NCBI RefSeq assembly: GCF_034930985.1
Contig: NZ_JAYGIM010000001.1
Location: forward strand, 62,001-126,000
Direction: 5' to 3'
From: Arcicella lustrica
Lineage (GTDB): Bacteria > Bacteroidota > Bacteroidia > Cytophagales > Spirosomataceae
Length of the DNA: 64,000 nucleotides
Position numbers and translations under genes: made by a program. This document shows positions 27,277 through 36,906 of the stretch, in pieces; the first letter of the stretch is position 1; each line of letters starts with the position of its first letter. The notes below the pieces were generated by a model. That model worked only from the letters and a program-made list of their open reading frames with translations, was not told the origin of the DNA and made no database searches.

Positions 27277-28350
27277 TTAACGTGGACCACGAGACCCGCC
27301 AGAACTCGAACCGCCACTACTGCTACCACCGCTAGAACTACCGCCACTTGAAGAACCTCCCCATGATGATGAGCTTGTTGTTCTACTAGCATTATTCGAC
27401 GAAGAGTTATTGTTCGACCAGTTCCAAGAGCTATTATTAGTACTACGGTTAGTAGAAGTATTGCTTCCAGACGAACTTGAAGAGTTGTAATTCGTAGCTC
27501 TTTGAGGGCGTGAATAATATCCATCGTTACTATTGCTAGAATAACTTGAATTTGTTCTTGCACCTCTTTGGCTTCCAGAAGCACCATTGTTGTTATTAAA
27601 GTTACCGTTGTAAGACGACTGAGAGTAAGACTCACGAGTACGTTTTACAGGAGCTGTATAGCCACCATTTGAATAACCACTATTGGCACCTGTAACTACT
27701 GAGCCATAACCGTAATTATTATAGACATAAGTATTTCCGTAACCTCTGCTACCATAATAATTATATCCCCAAGGGTCGTAATAACCACTGTAACCGAACG
27801 GACTATAAGCGAAAGAGTTATATCCCCAAGGACTATAGCCAAAGCCAGAATATAAACCATATCCCCAACGGCTACCACCCCATGCCCAAGAATCGTAAGC
27901 GTAAGGTGAATAGTATGGACTATAACCATAACCAAATGGACTCCAAGCACTATATCCGTATCCTAAACCAAATGTTATACCAGGGTTGTTATACCAATTA
28001 TTCACACCATAGTTATTGTAATTGTTGTAATTACTATAAGGTGTTTGATTTTGGTAATAACTACGAGAATTCATCCAATTTTGAGAGTAATACTCATCAG
28101 TACTTTGGGTATTATTGTTACTGCCTCTATATTCAGGATTGCGATTTGCATATTCTTCTTCTGTTTCAGAATAATACAGGCTTTCTTTACTGAGTAATGA
28201 AGCAGGGCGAGCTTCACTAGCAGAAGCGTAGAGATCATCATAGACCCCTGAAGAAGACGATTTTGCGACTTGTTTTGAGGAGCTACATCCCCAAACAGCA
28301 CTTATCAACACTAGGGCTGAAAAGAGTTTGATGGATTTTTGAATGTTCAT
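27277..28350 (-). CDS. Lipoprotein with Tyr/Gly/Trp-rich and Ser/Asn-rich low-complexity body
   Basis: 357 aa. A lipoprotein signal ends in VLISAVWGC (Cys near residue 22). Residues 85-215 are built from short aromatic units such as YGYSPYYSPYAY and GFGYSPWGYNS; residues 230-345 are Ser/Asn-rich; the end is (GGSSS) repeated about four times before GSRGPR. No enzymatic domain is visible. It is an outer-membrane or periplasmic, largely disordered protein; aromatic-rich disordered chains can self-associate, but that is inference. The frame is supported by the intact lipobox and by strong amino-acid bias. Confidence 0.75.
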   Translation of the reverse strand: MNIQKSIKLFSALVLISAVWGCSSSKQVAKSSSSGVYDDLYASASEARPASLLSKESLYYSETEEEYANRNPEYRGSNNNTQSTDEYYSQNWMNSRSYYQNQTPYSNYNNYNNYGVNNWYNNPGITFGLGYGYSAWSPFGYGYSPYYSPYAYDSWAWGGSRWGYGLYSGFGYSPWGYNSFAYSPFGYSGYYDPWGYNYYGSRGYGNTYVYNNYGYGSVVTGANSGYSNGGYTAPVKRTRESYSQSSYNGNFNNNNGASGSQRGARTNSSYSSNSNDGYYSRPQRATNYNSSSSSGSNTSTNRSTNNSSWNWSNNNSSSNNASRTTSSSSWGGSSSGGSSSGGSSSGGSSSGGSRGPR

Positions 28351-28679
28351 GTCTTTATCGTTTAAGATTCTTGTTAATGATTTAGGTAGATGATTTTAGT
28401 ACTAAATACTGGAAATCCAGACTAGAAACTAAAAACAAGAAACAATCAGCTTAATTTTTTGTGTCAAACTTACAACAAAAACTTATCTTTGCAACAAGTT
28501 AGCTACGTCATTAACAAAATTATTTCTTGGAAAGTTTCAATATAAAATATTGATAATGAGATTGTAATTGGCAAAATTAGCCATTTTATCCATGACAATT
28601 AATAAATTAATTACCCCTATTCAAGAACGTAAATAATGGCGAATAATTATTTATTTTTTCAATTACCAATTTATACGAA
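28351..28679. other. Divergent promoter region (lipoprotein gene / proS)
   Basis: 329 bp, no gene. TATCTTTG at 28484-28491 with TTTG at 28458-28461 (22-nt spacer, longer than usual) probably drives proS. Confidence 0.45.
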
Positions 28680-30158
28680 ATGAGCAAAAGCCTACCAAAA
28701 CGTAGCGAAAATTATTCTGAGTGGTATAACGAACTCGTGAAAAGGGCTGATTTAGCCGAAAACTCTGCTGTGCGTGGTTGCATGGTGATAAAACCTTATG
28801 GCTATTCAATCTGGGAAAAAATGCAACGTGCTTTAGACGATATGTTTAAAGAAACAGGACATACCAATGCCTACTTCCCTTTGTTTGTCCCAAAAAGCTT
28901 GTTTGAGGCAGAAGAGAAAAATGCTGAAGGCTTCGCCAAAGAATGTGCCGTTGTAACTCACTATCGTTTAAAAAACAATCCTGATAAGCCTGGGAAATTG
29001 ATGGTTGACCCTGAAGCTAAACTTGAGGAAGAACTAATCGTTCGTCCTACTAGTGAAGCGATTATCTGGAGTACTTATAAAAACTGGATTCAGTCTTATC
29101 GTGATTTACCTTTATTAATTAACCAGTGGGCAAACGTTGTTCGTTGGGAAATGCGTACTCGTTTATTCCTTCGTACTGCTGAATTTCTTTGGCAAGAAGG
29201 TCACACAGCACATGCTACTCGTGAAGAAGCAATTGCAGAAACGGAACAAATGCTGCACGTCTATGCCACTTTTGCAGAAGAATTTATGGCAGTGCCAGTA
29301 ATTCGTGGAAAGAAAACGGCTAATGAACGCTTTGCTGGTGCTGATGATACTTATTGTATCGAGGCAATGATGCAAGATGGTAAAGCATTACAAGCAGGAA
29401 CTTCGCACTTTTTAGGGCAAAATTTTGCAAAAGCATTTGATGTGAAATTTGTGACTAAAGAAAACAAGCAAGATTATGTTTGGGGAACTTCATGGGGCGT
29501 TTCTACTCGTTTGATGGGTGCTTTAATTATGGCGCACTCAGATGATGAGGGTTTAGTACTTCCGCCAAAATTAGCACCAATTCAAGTAGTGATTGTGCCA
29601 ATCTTTAAAGGAGAAGAGCAATTGAATTTAATTTCTGAAACGGTTCTTCCAATCGTAAAAGAGTTAAAGAAGAGAGGCATCTCTGTTAAATTTGATAATT
29701 CAGATAAACAGTCTCCCGGTTTTAAATTTGCTGAATATGAATTGAAAGGTGTGCCTGTAAGATTAGCCATCGGAGCAAGAGATTTAGCCAATGGTACCGT
29801 AGAAGTAGCTCGTAGAGATACAAAAGAGAAAAAAACTTATGCTATCAGCGACATCGTTGAAACTGTAAGTAGCCTTCTTGAAGATATTCAGACTAATATC
29901 TATCAAAGAGCTTTAAACTTTAGAACAGAGAATACACATCAAGTAGATACTTGGGACGAGTTTACTAAGATTTTGGAAGAGAATCCGGGATTTATTTCAG
30001 CACACTGGGATGGAACACCTGAAACTGAAGAGAAAATCAAAGAGCTAACGAAAGCCACTATTCGTTGCATTCCTTTAGATGTTGTGGAGGAAGAAGGTAA
30101 ATGTATCTTGACAGGTAATCCTTCGTCTAAGAGAGTAATCTTTGCAAAATCATATTGA
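28680..30158 (+). CDS. proS: Prolyl-tRNA synthetase, archaeal/eukaryotic-type
   Basis: 492 aa, the short form without the editing insertion of the bacterial-type enzyme. Class II motifs: motif 2 in WANVVRWEMRTRLFLRTAEF, motif 3 in WGTSWGVSTRLMGALIMAHSD, plus the ProRS-specific TSEAIIW and TSHFLGQNFAKAF. The anticodon-binding domain (about 285-390; LAPIQVVIVPI) and the C-terminal zinc-binding-like domain (about 400-492) follow. It charges tRNA(Pro). Single gene with a strong terminator. Confidence 0.96.
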   Translation: MSKSLPKRSENYSEWYNELVKRADLAENSAVRGCMVIKPYGYSIWEKMQRALDDMFKETGHTNAYFPLFVPKSLFEAEEKNAEGFAKECAVVTHYRLKNNPDKPGKLMVDPEAKLEEELIVRPTSEAIIWSTYKNWIQSYRDLPLLINQWANVVRWEMRTRLFLRTAEFLWQEGHTAHATREEAIAETEQMLHVYATFAEEFMAVPVIRGKKTANERFAGADDTYCIEAMMQDGKALQAGTSHFLGQNFAKAFDVKFVTKENKQDYVWGTSWGVSTRLMGALIMAHSDDEGLVLPPKLAPIQVVIVPIFKGEEQLNLISETVLPIVKELKKRGISVKFDNSDKQSPGFKFAEYELKGVPVRLAIGARDLANGTVEVARRDTKEKKTYAISDIVETVSSLLEDIQTNIYQRALNFRTENTHQVDTWDEFTKILEENPGFISAHWDGTPETEEKIKELTKATIRCIPLDVVEEEGKCILTGNPSSKRVIFAKSY

Positions 30159-30182
30159 GATAACTTTCGCTTTAAAATAATT

Positions 30183-30217
30183 AGCCCTCAGTTTTCAAGA
30201 AAGCTGAGGGCTTTTTT
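30183..30217 (+). terminator. proS terminator
   Basis: AGCCCTCAG pairs with CTGAGGGCT (30183-30191 with 30204-30212), followed by six T. Confidence 0.85.
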
Positions 30218-30871
30218 CTTAGACGGATTGTTCTTGTCTTGTAGAATAAAATAACTTTAATGACTTATCTGATGTAGCGCTTGCTTAGATTTTAGGTGTT
30301 TTTTACGTTTCTCTTGGTTAATTGAAAGCCTTTGGTGTGAAATGGTTCTTAGCATTCCCACCTTTATTTTAACTTTCAACGCAATCGTTTCTGACTTGAA
30401 AGTGTTCTTCCCTCTCAAGAGTTCCTCAGTTATTTTAATCGCTAGGATTTCAACTGCTTCGATATCTAAAGTGGTTATAGTGCTTAACATCGACGTAAAA
30501 AATCTTTATATGATAAGATGTAACTTACAGATAATACTTTAAACAAGGGATAATCGAACTGTGTATGAGTTTGGGTATGTTAGTAATATAATTCTGAATT
30601 TTTGATTTTGCTTATTGTAATCGTTTAAACGACTATTGTAATTAACATTTGATAAATCTTGATATGCAAATATTGGAGGAAAGAGTGTCAAAATATCAAC
30701 GACAGAAGTGTGTTTTAGTAGTATTTTAGAAAATAGAACCAATTTTCCGCTTTTTTGGAAGGGATTTGGAGCTTTTTTTTGAAAAAACGGAGAATATTGA
30801 AAATATGTTCAATATTTTTTTCTCTTTTTAAAAGAGTGGATAGAATTATAATGAGTGTTGAAAAAACTAAG
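30218..30871. other. Intergenic region with one weak ORF
   Basis: About 650 bp. A 77-codon frame on the minus strand (30257-30490, opening MLSTITTLDIEAVEILAIK and basic towards its end) has a plausible composition but no recognisable domain, signal or promoter; it may be a small gene or chance. Nothing else was found. Confidence 0.3.
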
Positions 30872-32083
30872 TTATTGCTTTAATTCTTCTAAAAATTCGA
30901 TAGGAGTCTTTCCCGTGTGTAATCTGAATACTCTATAAAAATTACTTTTTGTAGAAAAGCCAGCTTCATGATATAATTGATCAATGGTATATTTTTTTAA
31001 AATGCCATCTTTTAATAATTGAATGGCATAATTTATGCGCCACTCATTTTTATAGTCAGAAAATTTTTTTGAAAGATGATAATTGAAGTAATAGCTAAGA
31101 TGGTGAATCGGAATATTTAAGGATTCTGAAAGTTCGATAATAGTAAAGTTGTCGCTCAGATACGGTTTGTCATGCAAAAAATAATTTTCAATAATCGAGT
31201 TTATCTCGGCTAGTTTTCCATCCTCTAATTTAAAATTTGGTTTATTATTTTTCTCCGCTTTTACTTCAGTCAGTTTCTCCTCAATAAAAAGTTCTTCTCC
31301 TTCATCCGAAATTCCATATAATACTCTCGGGAAAAAGAAAATAGAAATGTTTAGCATGAAATAAACAAAAATAGCATAATCCATTAAATCATTGAAAAAC
31401 AAACCTATATTTTTTGAAAGACTAAAATGATTACTAAACAACACTGTAAGCGTGGTTAAAGTAATTGTTAGTAAAACACTGAGGATTGAAAAAACCCATA
31501 GCCATTGAATGGTAGATGTGAATATTATTTTTTGAAAAGAATGACTTTTTAAATGTTTGTAAAGTAGATATAATTGTGCGATACTTAATGTTATATTTAG
31601 GATAGGCCTAAGTACAAAATAAAATTTGAAGTTTAAAAAGTAAGTAGGCGTATAAATGAAAATGTTATTAACATCTTCTAAAATCAACTTTGCAATATGA
31701 TGTTTTTGCTCACTTGATGAAAATAATTGTGGAATAATATCAATAAAACATAAGATACCGGGCAAAACAATAAGTAAATCCCATTTATTGAAGCGTATTT
31801 TTTTCAAAAGCATGAATTTTACATACCAATAAGCAAAGGGACGAGTAAGTAACGATATTGGTAAGATTATGCCATAGAAAAGTGAAATCAAAAATTCATT
31901 TTTATTTTTTAGAGTGCTAAGATAATACAAAGCAAAAATCCCCATCGTGAGAAAATGAAGGGATAAAAATATATTAGCTTTGTTTTTACTCTTTAAATAT
32001 GGGAAGCTAAAAATAGCCACGATTATGCCTATAATATACACAATCCTGACAATTTCATTTTTTAAATATTCCATGAAATACAT
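30872..32083 (-). CDS. Membrane-bound AraC-family transcription regulator
   Basis: 403 aa. The N-terminal half has about seven hydrophobic helices (residues 10-250), a 7TM-like sensor module; the C-terminal ~100 residues are an AraC-type double helix-turn-helix (DNFTIIELSESLNIPIHHL, then AGFSTKSNFYRVFRLHTGKTPIEF). Signal sensing in the membrane would directly modulate DNA binding. It is a tandem copy of the next gene (32275-33498): the HTH halves are nearly identical while the membrane halves have diverged strongly, suggesting shared operators but different signals. Start at MYFMEYL; the second Met (residue 4) is an alternative. Confidence 0.88.
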   Translation of the reverse strand: MYFMEYLKNEIVRIVYIIGIIVAIFSFPYLKSKNKANIFLSLHFLTMGIFALYYLSTLKNKNEFLISLFYGIILPISLLTRPFAYWYVKFMLLKKIRFNKWDLLIVLPGILCFIDIIPQLFSSSEQKHHIAKLILEDVNNIFIYTPTYFLNFKFYFVLRPILNITLSIAQLYLLYKHLKSHSFQKIIFTSTIQWLWVFSILSVLLTITLTTLTVLFSNHFSLSKNIGLFFNDLMDYAIFVYFMLNISIFFFPRVLYGISDEGEELFIEEKLTEVKAEKNNKPNFKLEDGKLAEINSIIENYFLHDKPYLSDNFTIIELSESLNIPIHHLSYYFNYHLSKKFSDYKNEWRINYAIQLLKDGILKKYTIDQLYHEAGFSTKSNFYRVFRLHTGKTPIEFLEELKQ

Positions 32084-32274
32084 TTGCTGTTCTCTGATTC
32101 TATTTACTGCAATTGAGAGAAATCACATTAAACATATTGATATATTTTAATATTTACTAATAATATTTTAAGATTAGTAAATGCTTTTTTAGCAAAACAA
32201 CACTTAAACTCTTCTATATGAAGTGTTTAGTACTGGTTCTGTAAGATTAATTTTAAGGCTTGATGAAGTGTGTG

Positions 32275-33498
32275 TTAGGAGTTAATCTCTTCTAAAAATT
32301 CAATCGGTGTTTTACCCGTATGTAGTCGGAATACTCTATAAAAATTACTTTTCGTAGAAAAGCCAGCTTCTTGATAAAGCTGTTCTATCGTGTATTTTTT
32401 TAAAATTCCTTCTTTTAATAGTTGGATGGCATAATTTACTCGCCATTCATTTTTATAATCTGAGAATTTTTTAGAAAGATAATAGTTAAAAAAGTAACTA
32501 AGGTGATGAATGGGAATATTTAACGATTCTGAGAGTTTATTAATACTGAAGCTATCATCCAAATAAGGTTTTTCTTGAACGAAATAATTTTGAATCATTA
32601 CTTCTATTTCTGATAATCTTGCTTCTTCTATTTTGAATGAGGCTTTTACATAGTCATCCGATTTATTGTGAGCTACTATTATTTCAGGATAATTATTTAA
32701 CCTTTCTTCTTCTGATTCATGATATAAACCATAAAGTATTTTGGGAAACAGAAATACAGAAATGTTTAAACACAAGAATAAGAAATTAGTCATATTCGCC
32801 AGTACTACAGCATTACCATAATCAATTTTAATAGAATGGTTTAAGCTGTTGATTGAAATAGACAGTAATGACAGAACCAAAGTAATCATTAAACCAATCA
32901 ATGAAAAAGTCCATAACCAACGATAAGTAGTTGGAAAATTAACTTTATGATTAGGGTTATTTCTAAAATGTTTATAAAGCATAATCACTTCTGCAATAGA
33001 AACGCTTAGGCTGAAAAATGGTCTGAAATTAAAATGAAATTGAGGTGTACCGAAATAGGTTACTGGATATTTGAATATATTATTTTGGTCTGCAATAATT
33101 AACTGAGCAATTTTTAATTTATAATCAAAAGACGTAAGTAAATAAGGAGCAATATCAAAAATATATAATACCGAAGGTAATATAAGCAGGTAGTCCCAAT
33201 CCTTGAATTCAATTTTTTTACTAATCATCGAACGCACATACCAGAATGAAAGAGGACGAAATAGATATACCAAAGGTGCTGTTGTGGCATAAAGCGCAGC
33301 AACAATATTAGGATTACCGTTATTGATTAAATTATAATGAAGTAATGCGTAAATAGCAGAAACTAGAAAATACGATGATAGAAATAGGTTGGATCTATTT
33401 TTACTTTTTAAATATGGAAAAGTAATCAGCGCAATGATAATACCAATTGCTGAAAGATTTTTACATATTTCATTTATAAAATAGTCGAGGTAATACAT
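32275..33498 (-). CDS. Membrane-bound AraC-family transcription regulator, tandem paralogue
   Basis: 407 aa with the same plan: about seven membrane helices in residues 12-255, an acidic linker (HESEEERLNNYPE), then an AraC HTH (DDSFSINKLSESLNIPIHHL; AGFSTKSNFYRVFRLHTGKTPIEFLEEI). The block KKFSDYKNEWR.NYAIQLLK.GILKKYTI.QLY is shared with the downstream copy, with only conservative differences. The ~190-bp gap between copies suggests separate promoters. Targets are unknown; no obvious transporter or enzyme gene pairs with them. Confidence 0.88.
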   Translation of the reverse strand: MYYLDYFINEICKNLSAIGIIIALITFPYLKSKNRSNLFLSSYFLVSAIYALLHYNLINNGNPNIVAALYATTAPLVYLFRPLSFWYVRSMISKKIEFKDWDYLLILPSVLYIFDIAPYLLTSFDYKLKIAQLIIADQNNIFKYPVTYFGTPQFHFNFRPFFSLSVSIAEVIMLYKHFRNNPNHKVNFPTTYRWLWTFSLIGLMITLVLSLLSISINSLNHSIKIDYGNAVVLANMTNFLFLCLNISVFLFPKILYGLYHESEEERLNNYPEIIVAHNKSDDYVKASFKIEEARLSEIEVMIQNYFVQEKPYLDDSFSINKLSESLNIPIHHLSYFFNYYLSKKFSDYKNEWRVNYAIQLLKEGILKKYTIEQLYQEAGFSTKSNFYRVFRLHTGKTPIEFLEEINS

Positions 33499-33903
33499 AA
33501 AAAAGGAAATAGATTGTCAGCCTAAGATGAACACATGTTAAATGTTCGTTTGTTATAATAGTAATACTTTAACTTTTAAAAGTTAAATGCTAAATTATCG
33601 TAATTGGTTCTATATAACAAGGAATACTTTTAATTTCAGCTTTCCTGTAATATTTATTGAGTATATACTACTAATTCTTACTATGTAAAAAAGATTTTTG
33701 TCTATTTTTTGACTTTACTTTGCATAGAACATCCTGTAATAATTGGCTAAATTGAACAATAAAATGATTTTTTGAACCCCTTGTGTCAAATTCACAGAAG
33801 ATAAAAGTGTCTTTTTCGGCTTAGTATTTTAGAAACAAGCATGACGCTACAATTTTATTTATCTTTGAAGGCTTAAATCCTTAAAATAATTCAATAAAAA
33901 TAT
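33499..33903. other. Divergent intergenic region upstream of folP
   Basis: 405 bp, no gene. TATCTTTG at 33860-33867 is a likely -7 box for folP (ATG 33904), but no clear TTG is found at the -33 position. Confidence 0.45.
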
Positions 33904-34737
33904 ATGAACATCAATTGTAGTGGTCAACTTGTTGATTTGTCTGTACCCAAAATCATGGGTATTCTAAATATTACTCCCGATTCATTTTATGCTAATAGTC
34001 GTTATGATGATTTGTCGAAAGTATTGATTCAAGTTGAAAAAATGCTTTCTGCAGGAGCTACTTTTTTAGATATTGGTGGACATTCGACCAGACCAGGCGC
34101 TAGACCAGTAGATGGAGATGAAGAATTATCAAGAGTAATTCCTGTGGTTGAAAGCATTTTAAAACGTTTTCCAGAAGCTTTAATTTCTATTGATACTTTT
34201 CGTTCGGAAGTGGCTTCAAGATGTGTAGAAGCTGGTGCAATTATGGTAAATGACGTTTCAGGGGGATTATTAGACGATAAAATGTTTGAAACTGTAGCCA
34301 GTTTAAATGTACCTTATGTATTGATGCACAGCAGAGGTACTCCTGAAACCATGCAACAAATGACGGATTATGATGATTTAGTCGTAGATGTTCTGGACGA
34401 TTTACAACAAAAAGTGGCTCAATTACGCCAATTCGGTCAAAAAGATATTATTGTTGATTTAGGTTTTGGTTTTGCTAAAACAGCCGACCAAAATTATATT
34501 CTATTAAATCATTTAAGAGATTTTGAAGTAATGAATTGCCCTATGTTGGTTGGAGTATCCAGAAAATCAATGATTTGGAGAAAGCTTAACATTACAGCCA
34601 ATGAAGCTCTTAATGCTACCACTGTTTTGAATACGATTGCTTTAATGAAAGGAGCCAACATTTTACGTGTTCATGATGTTGCGGAAGCGATTGAGGCTGT
34701 GAAATTGGTTGATTTTTTGACGGTAGGAGAGAAGTAG
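33904..34737 (+). CDS. folP: Dihydropteroate synthase
   Basis: 277 aa, normal size. It condenses p-aminobenzoate with the pterin pyrophosphate in folate synthesis. Pterin-site signatures are PKIMGILNITPDSFYANSRY and FLDIGGHSTRPGARPV; further conserved blocks are ALISIDTFRSEVA, INDVSGG-like MVNDVSGGLLDD and MLVGVSRKSMIWR (phosphate/pterin site). Single gene; a bidirectional terminator follows. Confidence 0.97.
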   Translation: MNINCSGQLVDLSVPKIMGILNITPDSFYANSRYDDLSKVLIQVEKMLSAGATFLDIGGHSTRPGARPVDGDEELSRVIPVVESILKRFPEALISIDTFRSEVASRCVEAGAIMVNDVSGGLLDDKMFETVASLNVPYVLMHSRGTPETMQQMTDYDDLVVDVLDDLQQKVAQLRQFGQKDIIVDLGFGFAKTADQNYILLNHLRDFEVMNCPMLVGVSRKSMIWRKLNITANEALNATTVLNTIALMKGANILRVHDVAEAIEAVKLVDFLTVGEK

Positions 34738-34739
34738 TA

Positions 34740-34778
34740 TTTAGGTTGAACGAATAAGAATTATCCGTTCAACCTAAA
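34740..34778. terminator. Bidirectional terminator between folP and mlaE
   Basis: TTAGGTTGAACG (34741-34752) pairs with CGTTCAACCTAA (34766-34777); A/T runs on both sides. Confidence 0.75.
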
Positions 34779-34783
34779 AAATA

Positions 34784-35518
34784 TTAAGCGGTTATCAACA
34801 ATTGTGCTAATAAATAATCTGCAATTAAAACGGCAATACAACTATTTGTAACAGCAGCTGTACTTGCTTGACCAACTTCTAAAGCGCCACCACCTGTGAA
34901 ATAACCTTTGAAAGCGGAAATAGACACAATCAAAAAGGCAAAAACCACAGATTTAATTAAAGCAAAAGGAACGTTGAAGGTATTAAATTCAAATTGAATA
35001 CCTTGGATATATTCTTGCGGAGAAATTGCCCCTGTTAACCAACCAGCCAAATAACCGCCATAAATAGAAAGAAATGCGGCTAAAGTAACTAACATTGGGA
35101 AAACAATGATTGACGCAACAACTTTTGGAAGCACTAAATATGAAGTAGAATTAATTCCCATTACTTCTAGTGCATCAATTTGTTCGGTAATACGCATGGT
35201 TCCTAATTCACCAGCGATATTTGAACCTACTTTTCCCGCTAAAACAATTCCAGTAATGGTTGGTGCAAATTCAAGAATGGTTGAATCTCGAACGATTAAA
35301 CTGATGATATAATGTGGAACAAATGGATTATCTAAATTGGCAGCAGTTTGTACACAAGTAACAGCACCCAAAAAGAATGAAACAATTGAAACAATTAATA
35401 ATGAGCCAATCCCAATTTGTACGGCTTCATCAATGGTTAATCTTGTATATACTTTGAATTTTTCTCTGTTTGTGAAGAGTTTTCCTAAGAAAATAAAATA
35501 TTTACCTATTATAGACAT
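34784..35518 (-). CDS. mlaE: MlaE/YrbE-type ABC permease
   Basis: 244 aa with about five to six membrane helices and the MlaE hallmark EQIDALEVMGINSTSYLVLPKV (given in two parts: EQIDALEVMGINS, YLVLPKV) in the middle, plus GGYLAGW and FKGYFTGGGALEVGQA near the end. It is the membrane subunit of a retrograde/anterograde phospholipid transport ABC system (Mla). The ATPase (mlaF) and MCE protein (mlaD), usually adjacent, are not in view, so they must be encoded elsewhere. Confidence 0.92.
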   Translation of the reverse strand: MSIIGKYFIFLGKLFTNREKFKVYTRLTIDEAVQIGIGSLLIVSIVSFFLGAVTCVQTAANLDNPFVPHYIISLIVRDSTILEFAPTITGIVLAGKVGSNIAGELGTMRITEQIDALEVMGINSTSYLVLPKVVASIIVFPMLVTLAAFLSIYGGYLAGWLTGAISPQEYIQGIQFEFNTFNVPFALIKSVVFAFLIVSISAFKGYFTGGGALEVGQASTAAVTNSCIAVLIADYLLAQLLITA

Positions 35519-35622
35519 TCTTTGTTGAGGTTTTTCACGATTGAAATTACTTGGCTAAGAAAAATGTTTAAACCTTTTAACGATTAAATCATTTTTAAAT
35601 TCAGACATAATAGACAAAGATA

Positions 35623-36297
35623 ATGAACAAAACGATAGTAGTAACAGGTGGAACAAAAGGTATTGGCAGAGCCATCGTCAATAAGTTTGCTAAAGAAGGC
35701 TTTACAGTAATTACTTGTGCTAGAACCAACGACGAACAATTCCCTGAAAATGTGCTTTTTTTCAAAGCTGATTTATCTAAGAAAGCAGAAGTATTAGCTT
35801 TTGCTGATTTTGTAAAAGCTTCTGTTTCACAAGTGGATATATTGGTCAATAATACTGGTTTCTTTTTACCTGGACAAATTCATAATGAAGAAGAAGGTAC
35901 TTTAGAAGCCATGATTGAAACCAATTTATACAGTGCTTATCATCTTACAAGGGCTTTAGTCAACGATATGATTGCTAGAAAATCGGGTTATATTTTCAAT
36001 ATTTGTTCAGTGGCAAGTATCGTTGCTTATACAAATGGTGGTTCGTATTGTATCTCTAAATTTGCGATGTTGGGAATGAGTAAAGTATTAAGAGAAGAAT
36101 TGAAACCTCATGGTGTGCGTGTGACAAGTATCCTTCCGGGGGCAACTTTTACCAACTCTTGGGCTGGTGTTGAATTACCCACGGAAAGATTTATTGCTTC
36201 TGATGATATTGCAGAAGTAATCTGGACAGCCAATGCTTTACCAGCTACAACTGTTTTAGAAGAAATTGTAATGCGTCCGCAATTGGGAGATTTATAA
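35623..36297 (+). CDS. Short-chain dehydrogenase/reductase
   Basis: 224 aa. The Rossmann NAD(P) motif is TGGTKGIGRAIV (residues 7-18); the usual NNAG is NNTG; the catalytic Ser lies in ICSVAS and the YxxxK pair in YCISK. The typical C-terminal segment GVRVTSILPGATFT follows. Substrate cannot be inferred. It is divergent from mlaE (104 bp between starts) and its end is 5 bp from the end of the convergent lipoprotein gene. Confidence 0.92.
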   Translation: MNKTIVVTGGTKGIGRAIVNKFAKEGFTVITCARTNDEQFPENVLFFKADLSKKAEVLAFADFVKASVSQVDILVNNTGFFLPGQIHNEEEGTLEAMIETNLYSAYHLTRALVNDMIARKSGYIFNICSVASIVAYTNGGSYCISKFAMLGMSKVLREELKPHGVRVTSILPGATFTNSWAGVELPTERFIASDDIAEVIWTANALPATTVLEEIVMRPQLGDL

Positions 36298-36302
36298 TTT
36301 AT

Positions 36303-36770
36303 TTATGGTGCTGGAGTCATTTTTACCGTTGCATCAACATCTGAAATGCCTAATTGTGGAAAAGAAGCTTTGCTGTTGAAATCGAAATTTTTGTCAGTAA
36401 GTTGAACCACAGTTAGGCTTCCAGCACTTAGTCCCGCTACATTTACTCCTGTAATTTCAATCGTTGCTTCATTATTTGTGAATTTCCAAGTACCATTACT
36501 TGAAGTATTTCCATTGTTATCAATCGCAGTAACAACTCCATTTGTTTTAAAGCTTAATCTTACTTTCGATAAATCATAACCATTATTAGCTTGGTCTCTT
36601 GAATAAACAACAACCAATCCTCCAGATGCCGAAGCTGATTGCACTTGCCAAACTGTACTTGTAAGATTTTCTGTTTTAGTTTTGAGCGTAACAGTAACTT
36701 GGTCTTCTTTACAACTAAAGATTGAGAAAATAAGTAAGAATGATAATACCGTAAATTTTAAATGTGCCAT
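36303..36770 (-). CDS. Small lipoprotein, lipocalin-like
   Basis: 155 aa. Signal and lipobox SFLLIFSIFSC (Cys near residue 20) followed by KED. The mature part is beta-rich: STVWQVQSAS, VRLSFKTNGVVTAID, NGTWKFTNNEATIEI, LTVVQLTDKNFDF. This is the layout of the short lipocalin-like/DUF-type lipoproteins frequent in Bacteroidota. No function is assigned. Single gene, convergent with the SDR. Confidence 0.75.
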   Translation of the reverse strand: MAHLKFTVLSFLLIFSIFSCKEDQVTVTLKTKTENLTSTVWQVQSASASGGLVVVYSRDQANNGYDLSKVRLSFKTNGVVTAIDNNGNTSSNGTWKFTNNEATIEITGVNVAGLSAGSLTVVQLTDKNFDFNSKASFPQLGISDVDATVKMTPAP

Positions 36771-36856
36771 TTGAAAATTGGTTTAATGAATAAGTTGATA
36801 ACCTATTAACGTAGGTTTGTCTGAAAAGATTTTATTTTCAAAAAAACCTCTCAAAT

Positions 36857-36888
36857 AAAAAAAGCACTCCCGAAGAAGTGCTTTTTTT
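36857..36888 (-). terminator. Terminator of the PpiD-like gene
   Basis: 12-bp stem of AGCACT cores flanked by A7/T7 (36857-36868 with 36877-36888), 18 bp past the stop at 36907. Confidence 0.85.
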
Positions 36889-36906
36889 ATAATACTTTAA
36901 TTTTGA

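Noticed and set aside
27255..27635. 126-codon minus-strand ORF
   Set aside because: Frame-shifted reading of the low-complexity lipoprotein; highly biased composition.
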